A stretch of 15,905 nt of DNA, taken from Bacteroidetes bacterium UBA1860 (GTDB lineage Bacteria; Bacteroidota; Rhodothermia; Balneolales; Balneolaceae). Both the position numbers and the translations under genes were made by a program. Each line of letters opens with the position of its first letter. Positions within the stretch are counted from its first letter, which is position 1. The DNA is taken from positions 22,677-38,581 of the forward strand of contig DDIC01000020.1 in assembly GCA_002338335.1 (NCBI GenBank), given 5' to 3'. Shown piece by piece: positions 7,463 through 13,773 of this stretch. The notes below the pieces were generated by a model. It did no database searches, was not told the origin of the DNA, and saw nothing but the letters and a program-made list of their open reading frames with translations.

Positions 7463-8632
7463 CTACAGTCGTAATCCATCAACCCAAGAGCGCCCTTGTT
7501 TGTATAACGCATCCACATCCTCACCCAAAAGGGTAAGATGCCCCATTTTTCGCCCGGGCTTGCTTTGAGCCTTACCGTAGAGATGAAGCTTCGCGTTGTG
7601 CTCGAGTAACTCTACCGCGCCATCTAGCTTCGAAGGGCGCTCGTCAGTCCCCAAAATATTGATCATGATCGCAGTGGGGACCTTCATGGCTGTGGATCCA
7701 AGTGGGGTAGAGGTGACAGCACGCACATGATTATCAAATTGCGAACTCTCGCAAGCCTCAATCGTATAATGCCCCGAATTGTGGGGTCGTGGAGCAGATT
7801 CATTGAGTAATAAATCACCTGAATCCGTCAAAAAGAACTCAAATGCAAACAGCCCCACACCATCAATGGCTTCCATAGCGGCCATGGCCAACTCTTGCGC
7901 CTTAGACTGAATCGATGCCTCAACTGGTGCCGGCGCAAGAACGGCTGTACAAATCTGTCCCGTTTGTATGGTTTCGCAACAGGGATAGACCACCATTCCC
8001 AACTCATTTCGAGCCACTTGAACCGCTAATTCCTTCACAAAAGGGACCATCGCCTCAGCAATGATTTCATGACCAGTATCTCCAGCGTCCCCACCCAAGG
8101 ACTGGAATCCCTCCTGAGCTTCCTCCAAGGACGACACCACACGATTGCCATATCCGTCATAGCCTCCTTTGGAGGATTTTAGGACAAAAGGCCATCCATG
8201 GGTATCCCCAAAAGTGACAAAGTCTTGCGAGCTCGAGACAATCGCAAACGGAGCCACAGGAATTCCCGCTGCTTGAAAGGTCGATTTTTCCTTCCATTTA
8301 GACTCCACGGCTTCAAAACTCGCTGGACTTGGATAGATAGGCACGCCTGTGCGCTCGACAACCTGATGCAGCACCTCTGAGGACAAAAATTCATTCTCTA
8401 GGGTAATGACATCGCAGGTTTCAGCAAATGCGACCAACGCATCCACATCTTCAAACGATCCGGTATGACTCAATGGGCTCATCCACTGCAAGGGCTCAGC
8501 TGCGGGCCGGTCACTATAACTGGTCACCCGCCAACCATATCGGAACGCTTCTTGTGCAGACATTTTTGCCAACTGACCTGCCCCAAGAAATCCAATCACA
8601 TAATCGGCTCGAAGGTTTAATGTTTTGCCCAT
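7463..8632 (-). CDS. purK: 5-(carboxyamino)imidazole ribonucleotide synthase PurK
   Basis: PurK is an ATP-grasp enzyme that makes N5-CAIR from AIR, ATP and bicarbonate; PurE then converts it to CAIR. The protein has 389 residues, near the family norm. It shows the N-terminal nucleotide-fold loop 'GFLGAGQLAKM' (14-24), 'LENEF' (78-82), the ATP-grasp lysine and glycine loop 'LKSSKGGYDGYGN' (151-163), the metal-site glutamate in 'FAFEFF', then 'LNESAPRPHNSGHYTIEAC' (276-294). Together these are diagnostic of PurK over related PurT or carbamoyl-phosphate synthase. The first gene of a purK-purE unit, it reverses the common purE-purK order. The ATG at 8632 is divergent from prfA with only 47 bases between starts. 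Confidence 0.96.
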   Translation of the reverse strand: MGKTLNLRADYVIGFLGAGQLAKMSAQEAFRYGWRVTSYSDRPAAEPLQWMSPLSHTGSFEDVDALVAFAETCDVITLENEFLSSEVLHQVVERTGVPIYPSPASFEAVESKWKEKSTFQAAGIPVAPFAIVSSSQDFVTFGDTHGWPFVLKSSKGGYDGYGNRVVSSLEEAQEGFQSLGGDAGDTGHEIIAEAMVPFVKELAVQVARNELGMVVYPCCETIQTGQICTAVLAPAPVEASIQSKAQELAMAAMEAIDGVGLFAFEFFLTDSGDLLLNESAPRPHNSGHYTIEACESSQFDNHVRAVTSTPLGSTAMKVPTAIMINILGTDERPSKLDGAVELLEHNAKLHLYGKAQSKPGRKMGHLTLLGEDVDALYKQGRSWVDGLRL

Positions 8633-8679
8633 GGTATGGAATCGCTTAAAGTTTGATATTATCCCAGCAACAAATGCCT
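8633..8679. promoter_or_regulatory. Compact divergent promoter region, purK-purE / prfA-nfo
   Basis: Both starts are within 47 bases, so at least one promoter must extend into the opposing coding sequence or the two overlap. It contains 'gatattat', usable as a -10 on the plus strand, and its complement 'gataatatc' on the minus strand, but no clear -35 at standard spacing for either. The role is inferred from gene layout. Confidence 0.35.
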
Positions 8680-9753
8680 ATGGATTACCAACAGAAGTTA
8701 CAACAGACAAAGCAAAGATTTGAAGAGCTAAACCAGCAACTCTCAGATCCATCGGTCTTTGATGACCCCAAAGCGTATGCCGATTTAACGCGAGAGCATA
8801 CCCAACTCAAAAGCTTGGTAGAAGACTTTGATCGTTGGTCTGTCGTGCACAAAGCAATTACGGAGCATGAAGAGCTCATTGAAGCCAATGAAGATCCTGA
8901 GCTCACAGACCTTGCCTACGAGGAGCTCAAGGAGCTAAAGCCGGAGCTAGAATCCTTGGAAGAATCTCTTCAGGAACAACTCATTCCAAAAGATCCGGAA
9001 GACTCCAAAAATTGCATTGTGGAGATACGTGCCGGTACAGGAGGCGATGAAGCGGCCATTTTTGCGGGAGATTTATACGACATGTATCGACGTTATGCCG
9101 ACGACATGGGATGGTCTCAATCCATCTTGTCGTTGAGTCATTCCGAGAAGGGCGGGTTCAAAGAGATCGTCTTTTCGCTGCAGGGAGTGGATGCCTTTGG
9201 GCAAATGAAGTTTGAAAGCGGCGTTCATCGAGTACAGCGCGTCCCTGAAACCGAATCACAGGGTCGTGTCCATACCTCAGCTGCAACGGTTGCGGTTCTC
9301 CCAGAGGCAGACGAAGTGGACGTCCAAATTGACCCAAAAGACCTTCGTATTGATACGTTTCGTTCGAGTGGGGCAGGGGGGCAACACGTCAACAAAACCG
9401 ATTCTGCCATCCGGATAACCCACGTCCCAACAGGTATGGTTGCGGAATGTCAGGAAGAGCGATCTCAGCATCAAAACAAGGAAAAAGCGCTCATCATGCT
9501 TCGTAGTCGGATGTTTGAGCAGGAGCTAGAGAAACAACGGGCCCAGCGTGAGGCACATCGTCGATCTCAGGTCTCCACAGGGGACAGATCCGCCAAAATT
9601 CGCACCTATAATTTCCCACAAGGTCGAATGACCGACCATCGAATTTCGTTAACTCTCTACAACTTAGACGATATCATGAAGGGAGACTTGCGCAACATTA
9701 TCAAGTCCCTTCGAATGCACGATCACCTCGAAAAAATGCAGCAAATCTCATGA
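8680..9753 (+). CDS. prfA: Peptide chain release factor 1 (RF1)
   Basis: RF1 reads UAA and UAG in the ribosomal A site and triggers release of the peptide. From this ATG the protein has 357 residues. The N-terminal helical domain is followed by 'EIRAGTGGDEAAIFAGDLY', the anticodon-like tripeptide PET (189-191) in 'RVPETESQG', and the GGQ loop (233-235) in 'SSGAGGQHVN'. A P-x-T tripeptide marks RF1, whereas RF2 carries S-P-F. The GGQ number equals that of E. coli RF1, which supports the 8680 start; an ATG at 8674 and a TTG at 8653 are in frame and remain possible. The methyltransferase gene prmC, a frequent neighbour, is absent here. The TGA overlaps the nfo ATG by 4 nt. Confidence 0.96.
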   Translation: MDYQQKLQQTKQRFEELNQQLSDPSVFDDPKAYADLTREHTQLKSLVEDFDRWSVVHKAITEHEELIEANEDPELTDLAYEELKELKPELESLEESLQEQLIPKDPEDSKNCIVEIRAGTGGDEAAIFAGDLYDMYRRYADDMGWSQSILSLSHSEKGGFKEIVFSLQGVDAFGQMKFESGVHRVQRVPETESQGRVHTSAATVAVLPEADEVDVQIDPKDLRIDTFRSSGAGGQHVNKTDSAIRITHVPTGMVAECQEERSQHQNKEKALIMLRSRMFEQELEKQRAQREAHRRSQVSTGDRSAKIRTYNFPQGRMTDHRISLTLYNLDDIMKGDLRNIIKSLRMHDHLEKMQQIS

Positions 9754-10598
9754 TTAAACCCCTTGGAGCTCACGTTAGCGCCTCTGGAGGCGTAGGAAAT
9801 GCACCTATCAACGCACATGATATTGGTGCGGATGCCTTTGCGTTTTTCACCAAAAATCAAAAACAATGGAAAGCACCTCCACTCAAAGAGGAGGACATAG
9901 AGAGCTTTGGTACAGAGCTCACCAAAGCCCACATCGAGCCCAAATATGTGTTGCCACACGATAGCTATCTCATTAATCTTGGTCACCCCGAGGCCCAAAA
10001 GCTCGCGATATCTCGCAAAGCCTTTTTGGTGGAAATGGAGCGTGTGGAGCAGTTGGGGTTAACTTTGCTGAATTTTCATCCAGGGAGTCATCTCAAACAA
10101 ATTACCGAAGAGGAGTGTCTTGAGCGGATTGGTGAATCGGTGAATCGCGCGCTAGATGCGACAACCACAGCGGTAGCTGTGCTTGAGTGCACGGCAGGGC
10201 AGGGGAGTAATCTTGGATACAAGCTCGAGCATTTGGCCGCTATTATGGGCATGGTGGAGCAGAAAGATCGTGTGGGGATTTGCATTGATACGGCCCATGC
10301 CTTTGCGGCTGGGTATGCTATTCACGAGAGAACCGGATTTGATGAATTTTGGGCTGAATTTGAGGAGCTAATCGGTTTTGATGCTCTGAAAGGACTCCAC
10401 CTCAACGATTCCAAGAAAGAGCTCGCGTCACGTGTGGACCGTCACGCGCCCCTTGGCGAAGGATTCATTGGGTGGGGGACGTTTGAATGGATCATGCAGC
10501 ACGACAAAATCCAAGACGTCCCGATGATTCTCGAAACGCCAGAGCCTGATCGCTGGGCCGAGGAGATTACTCAGCTTCGGTCGTTTGTACCGAGCTAG
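9750..10598 (+). CDS. nfo: Deoxyribonuclease IV (AP endonuclease Nfo)
   Basis: Endonuclease IV cuts 5' of abasic sites and clears blocked 3' ends in base-excision repair. The 282-residue TIM-barrel protein has all nine ligands of the three-zinc site: H70, H110, E146, D180, H183, H217, D230, H232 and E262, each exactly one residue on from E. coli Nfo (H69, H109, E145, D179, H182, H216, D229, H231, E261). Signatures include 'GAHVSASGG' (6-14), 'NFHPGSH', 'ECTAGQG', 'CIDTAHAFAAGY', 'HLNDSK' and 'ETPEP'. The ATG at 9750 overlaps the prfA TGA, so it is probably translated by coupling with RF1. Its 3' end overlaps the convergent usp gene by 32 nt. Confidence 0.97.
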   Translation: MIKPLGAHVSASGGVGNAPINAHDIGADAFAFFTKNQKQWKAPPLKEEDIESFGTELTKAHIEPKYVLPHDSYLINLGHPEAQKLAISRKAFLVEMERVEQLGLTLLNFHPGSHLKQITEEECLERIGESVNRALDATTTAVAVLECTAGQGSNLGYKLEHLAAIMGMVEQKDRVGICIDTAHAFAAGYAIHERTGFDEFWAEFEELIGFDALKGLHLNDSKKELASRVDRHAPLGEGFIGWGTFEWIMQHDKIQDVPMILETPEPDRWAEEITQLRSFVPS

Positions 10599-11451
10599 GA
10601 ATCATCATTAATGGGATTTTTTGGACCCGTGCAAATTCTGCGGCAACGGGCTTGGCAAGAAGCCACTCAAAAAATGAGAGTCGATTTCTGCTCAAAATGA
10701 GTAGTGTATTGGGTTTGCCTGCTAAATATCCCTCCACGCCGTCTAGAAAATCTTGGGAGCTAATTAATTGCACACTGATCTCATAATTGAGTTCACTCTC
10801 CAGGGTCATACGTGATTTGTGCAATGCATGAATATCAACCTTTGGGACTTTGATGTGGATGCACTCAAAATCGGCACCCAGTGCATTGGCAAAGGTTTTG
10901 GCTCGTTTCAACAATATCCGATCTTGGTCACGAAAATCGGTTGCATAAACCACATGATCCCATGTTGTAGATGTTTCATTGGACGAAATCGCAATCACAG
11001 GGACTGGGCTTTCCACAAGCAGTTGATTGGTAATATTGCCAAATAATCCCCTTGGGCCTGACTCATCCACTTCGAAACCAAGAACGAGGAGGGATGTAGG
11101 ATCCGATTTCACCAACGACAAGACTGTAGCCACGGTCGACCCCTCTTCCAAATGAAGCTCAATAGGGATGTGTTGATAAGGTTCACGAGCTGCATAATCT
11201 TCCTTAATAACGGATAAGGTGTGCCTCGCCCCTTCTTTTCCTGCCTCTAATTGAGACTCTTTTCGCCCCGAAAATTCATAAGGGGGTTTGACTATATGGG
11301 TGAGTTTGACCGATGCACCCATGGCTCGTGCCAACCGAAATCCCATATCAAGGGCGGGCTCTGTTGTGTCAGAGAAATCCACAACAATCCACACGGTGGA
11401 CGCAAACTGAAAGATGGATTCTGTCTCAACGACAGGTTTTGCTTCGATCAT
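10567..11451 (-). CDS. Universal stress protein (UspA family), two tandem Usp domains
   Basis: The 294-residue protein carries two Usp domains (about 19-156 and 164-288), a form common in Bacteroidota. Such proteins are cytoplasmic and tied to stress survival, often through ATP or AMP binding; their direct activity is seldom known. Domain 1 begins 'WIVVDFSD' and ends 'VPVIAI'. Domain 2 begins 'HVVYATDF', the standard Usp strand plus aspartate, and ends 'IPLMMIP'. The usual nucleotide-binding pattern G-x2-G-x9-G-(S/T) is incomplete in domain 1 ('LGFEVDESGPRGLFGN') and lost in domain 2 ('LSRNRLSFFEWLL'). A GTG two codons upstream (11457) is an alternative start; I prefer the ATG at 11451. Its last 32 nt overlap nfo antisense. 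It shares a divergent 187-base region with rmuC. Confidence 0.87.
   Translation of the reverse strand: MIEAKPVVETESIFQFASTVWIVVDFSDTTEPALDMGFRLARAMGASVKLTHIVKPPYEFSGRKESQLEAGKEGARHTLSVIKEDYAAREPYQHIPIELHLEEGSTVATVLSLVKSDPTSLLVLGFEVDESGPRGLFGNITNQLLVESPVPVIAISSNETSTTWDHVVYATDFRDQDRILLKRAKTFANALGADFECIHIKVPKVDIHALHKSRMTLESELNYEISVQLISSQDFLDGVEGYLAGKPNTLLILSRNRLSFFEWLLAKPVAAEFARVQKIPLMMIPSSVQTTEAE
10573..10596. terminator. Hairpin within the nfo/usp convergent overlap
   Basis: AGC-(T)-TCGGT (10573-10581) pairs with ACCGA-GCT (10589-10596), giving 8 bp with one bulged T and a 7-base loop. It lies wholly inside the 32-nt overlap of the two coding ends. No T-run follows closely on either strand (a T6 run on the plus strand begins about 20 bases later), so termination is plausible but unproven. 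Confidence 0.35.
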
Positions 11452-11460
11452 ATTCACTTA

Positions 11461-11469
11461 CTGTCACAG
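11461..11469. promoter_or_regulatory. Short dyad CTGTCACAG next to the usp start
   Basis: CTGT-C-ACAG is a 4-bp dyad about 10 bases upstream of the usp ATG. Alone it is unremarkable, but two larger dyads with similar TGT/ACA cores lie in the same intergenic region, so it may be part of an operator set. Confidence 0.2.
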
Positions 11470-11512
11470 ATTGGCTCTCGCGTTTTGCAAGAGTAGATAG
11501 TCTTGAGCACCC

Positions 11513-11525
11513 TGTGATTATCACA
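11513..11525. promoter_or_regulatory. Perfect dyad TGTGATTATCACA between usp and rmuC
   Basis: Six-base arms TGTGAT and ATCACA flank a single central T. The half-site resembles that of CRP/FNR-family regulators (TGTGA...TCACA), but the 3-base spacer between the TGTGA and TCACA halves is shorter than their usual 6. It lies about 60 bases upstream of the usp ATG and 115 upstream of rmuC. An operator is plausible; the regulator is unknown. Confidence 0.35.
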
Positions 11526-11564
11526 CTTTTGATTTAATTTACTTTTTTTCCACAACTTCACAAG

Positions 11565-11581
11565 GTGACATGATCTGTCAC
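11565..11581. promoter_or_regulatory. Perfect dyad GTGACA-TGATC-TGTCAC between usp and rmuC
   Basis: Six-base arms (11565-11570, 11576-11581) flank a 5-base spacer. The dyad is centred about 65 bases upstream of the rmuC start, typical of a dimeric regulator site. No T-run follows on either strand and no gene ends here, so it is not a terminator. Confidence 0.4.
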
Positions 11582-11638
11582 TCATGGTTTGTATTTTGAA
11601 GGAAATGAAGCCCAACATGTTTTGAAACTCAGCAATTT

Positions 11639-12985
11639 ATGGACGATATGACCTTGCTTTTGACTCTTCTAGTGGGTGTTGTCATTTTATTGATACTGGC
11701 TCTTTTTTGGGCATTACGACGTGGTGGAGGAGACACAGGTGCACAACGCCAGGTAGCGGAGCTTACCCAGCAACATTACCAAGACCGTGAAGCACTCCAA
11801 CAAAAGCTTGCTGAGGCGGAAACCCAGATTGCGCTCAAAGATCAAACCATTGCTTCGCTGCAAGAGGATTTGCATCAAGAGTCCAAACGTCTCACGGAGC
11901 TTCACGAGCAGAATATCCTACAATTTGAGCAGCTCGCCTCCAAGATCCTCGAAGAGAAGTCAGAAAAATTTAGCAAGCAGAACAAAACGCAGATTGAGCA
12001 AGTGCTCACACCGCTCAACGAACGGATCAAGGAGTTCAAGGAAAAAGTTGAACGAGTTCATCAAGACGATGCCAAACAATACGTCAAACTTGAGCAACAG
12101 CTCGAATCGATTGGTAAGCTCAATGAAACCATGGTGCAAGAGGCCAAAAATCTCACAAATGCCCTAAAAGGGGACGTGCAAAAACAGGGTGCGTGGGGAG
12201 AGATGATTCTCCAAACGATTTTGGAGCGATCGGGCCTTCGAGAAGGCAAAGAGTATGAGACGCAATCCTCCTATACCACAGAAAATGATCAACGGTTGCG
12301 CCCTGATGTTGTCGTTAGATTGCCACAAGATCGTTTTATCGTGATTGATTCCAAGGTGTCGCTCAATGCGTATGAAGCCTACGCGTCGGCAGATGATCCA
12401 GCTGAGCAAGAGCGTCATCTCAAGGCTCATGTTCAGTCACTCAAAAGCCATGTTTCTGGCCTCAGCAAAAAAGAGTATGACAAAATTCATGATCAACATA
12501 GCCCCGACTATGTGTTAATGTTTGTCCCTATTGAGGCAGCCTACACGGTAGCTTTATCCAGGGATGAGGCCCTTTACACCGAGAGTTTTGATAAGCGGAT
12601 TATTATTGTGAGTCCTACAACGTTAATGGCAACTCTTGCCACAGTCGATACCATGTGGCGTCAACAACGTCAGACAGAGAATGCACTTAAAATTGCCTAT
12701 CGAGGGGGAAAACTTTTGGACAAATTCTACAACTATCTTGATAGTTTTAAATCAATAGGTCAGCGCCTTGATCAAGCCAAATCGAGCTACGATGAGGCCC
12801 TGGGGCGCCTCTCCTACGGTAATGGGAATCTCATTTGGCAAGCGGAACAGCTCAAACAACTGGGTGTCCCAGCGTCCAAAGAGATGCCAGATGGCTTTAA
12901 TCAGGCAGATGCTCCAATGATAGATTCGACCACGGATGACGGTCCGGCATCATCGCCTGAAACAACAGACGATGCCCCTGAGTAG
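11639..12985 (+). CDS. rmuC: DNA recombination protein RmuC
   Basis: RmuC limits recombination between short inverted repeats in E. coli and is thought to be a nuclease-like membrane-anchored protein; its biochemistry is poorly known. The 448-residue protein has an N-terminal membrane helix (about 5-26) followed by basic residues, a long coiled coil (about 36-180), and the RmuC domain from about 183 to 425. The domain begins 'GAWGEMILQTILE' (184-196) and holds 'RPDVVV' (221-226) and 'VIDSKV' (235-240), a PD-(D/E)xK-like core with D223, D237 and K239. It continues 'YVLMFVPIEAAY', 'IIIVSPTTLMATL' and 'NFYN'-like 'DKFYNYLDSF'. The last 25 or so residues are an acidic Asp/Thr-rich tail, and its coding bases overlap the end of the convergent pseudouridine synthase gene by 89 nt. 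Confidence 0.93.
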   Translation: MDDMTLLLTLLVGVVILLILALFWALRRGGGDTGAQRQVAELTQQHYQDREALQQKLAEAETQIALKDQTIASLQEDLHQESKRLTELHEQNILQFEQLASKILEEKSEKFSKQNKTQIEQVLTPLNERIKEFKEKVERVHQDDAKQYVKLEQQLESIGKLNETMVQEAKNLTNALKGDVQKQGAWGEMILQTILERSGLREGKEYETQSSYTTENDQRLRPDVVVRLPQDRFIVIDSKVSLNAYEAYASADDPAEQERHLKAHVQSLKSHVSGLSKKEYDKIHDQHSPDYVLMFVPIEAAYTVALSRDEALYTESFDKRIIIVSPTTLMATLATVDTMWRQQRQTENALKIAYRGGKLLDKFYNYLDSFKSIGQRLDQAKSSYDEALGRLSYGNGNLIWQAEQLKQLGVPASKEMPDGFNQADAPMIDSTTDDGPASSPETTDDAPE

Positions 12986-13667
12986 GGTGATCACACTCAA
13001 AACGCCATGCCAGTAACGCGAGTGATCCATGTGCCGGCTTTCCGGATGCACGCTGGGGTGTTGACCGAGGGGCGCCATATTTCGTGTCCCCAACTAAGGG
13101 GTGTCCTGACTCAGCAAATTGGACTCTAATTTGGTGACTTCTTCCAGTGACAAGCTCGATGAAGACGAGGCTTTTATCTTGGTCTACGAAAAGTCGTTTA
13201 TAGTGTAGTCGGGCAAGTTTCGCCTTTTTACTTGAACCCTCTGTGCCACTCGAGCGGTTAGTCCTGTCATTCTTCTCAATCAACCCTTCTAATGTGCCTT
13301 GTGGCGACGGCGTTCCATGCACCCACGCCAAATACTCTTTCTTTACCATCCTGGTACGAATTTGCTCTGACAATCGGGAGGCAGCTTTTGACGTCTTGGC
13401 CAATACCATGACACCCTCGACGTTACGATCTAGCCGATGAATCAACCCCACAAACGCATTGCCTGATTTTTGTTCTTTGTCAATTCGCCATGCTTTACAG
13501 ACCCGGATGAGATCTGGATCACCGGAAGCGTCTTCTTGGGAGAGAAGCCCGGCAGGCTTCTGTACCACAAGCAAGTGATTATCCTGATATAGGATGCCGA
13601 TAGGGTAGGAAGACCACGGGGCATGAATGGTCTCCAAAAAGGTTGAATGGCGTTTAGGTGTTTGCAT
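12897..13667 (-). CDS. RluA-family RNA pseudouridine synthase
   Basis: These enzymes isomerise uridine to pseudouridine in rRNA or tRNA. The 256-residue form has 'ILYQDNHLLVVQKPAGL' (25-41), the catalytic motif 'HRLDR' with Asp80, 'VMVLAKTSKA' (86-95), 'KKEYLAWVHG' (109-118) and 'ELVTGRSHQIRVQ' (171-183), with 'HPLVGDTKYG' after it. There is no S4 RNA-binding domain at the N-terminus, so it is an RluA/TruC-like stand-alone catalytic domain; the target base cannot be told from sequence. The frame is open up to 13775, but that form would overlap uvrC and add 36 basic, non-conserved residues; the ATG at 13667 precedes the conserved region suitably. The 3' end overlaps rmuC antisense by 89 nt. 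Confidence 0.92.
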   Translation of the reverse strand: MQTPKRHSTFLETIHAPWSSYPIGILYQDNHLLVVQKPAGLLSQEDASGDPDLIRVCKAWRIDKEQKSGNAFVGLIHRLDRNVEGVMVLAKTSKAASRLSEQIRTRMVKKEYLAWVHGTPSPQGTLEGLIEKNDRTNRSSGTEGSSKKAKLARLHYKRLFVDQDKSLVFIELVTGRSHQIRVQFAESGHPLVGDTKYGAPRSTPQRASGKPAHGSLALLAWRFECDHPTQGHRLLFQAMMPDRHPWSNLSLEHLPD

Positions 13668-13773
13668 CGTTTTTATGGCTATCCTGCTGAGCTGTGGGTG
13701 ACTCAACCGAGTTGTGGTATCTTGTTGTAGAATCCTAGAGAATGAATAGTAGCGTCGACGAGTCGTGCAGCAC
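13668..13773. promoter_or_regulatory. Divergent promoter region, pseudouridine synthase / uvrC
   Basis: This 106-base gap separates two diverging starts and should contain both promoters. I see short near-matches such as 'tagaat' but no pair of elements at correct spacing and no clear dyad. In-frame extensions of both flanking genes reach into it; neither adds conserved sequence. Confidence 0.3.

Noticed and set aside
7426..7524. Longer N-terminus for purE
   Set aside because: It would overlap the conserved purK 3' end by 62 nt and add non-conserved residues; the ATG at 7425 is better placed.
11588..11598. Bacteroides-type -7 box (TAnnTTTG) upstream of rmuC
   Set aside because: The sequence TATTTTG is one base short of the consensus and no -33 TTG lies at the required distance; a similar near-match before the sigma factor gene fails in the same way.
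12987..12994. Palindrome GTGATCAC just after the rmuC stop
   Set aside because: It lies inside the pseudouridine synthase coding sequence, is only 8 bases, and shows no promoter context.
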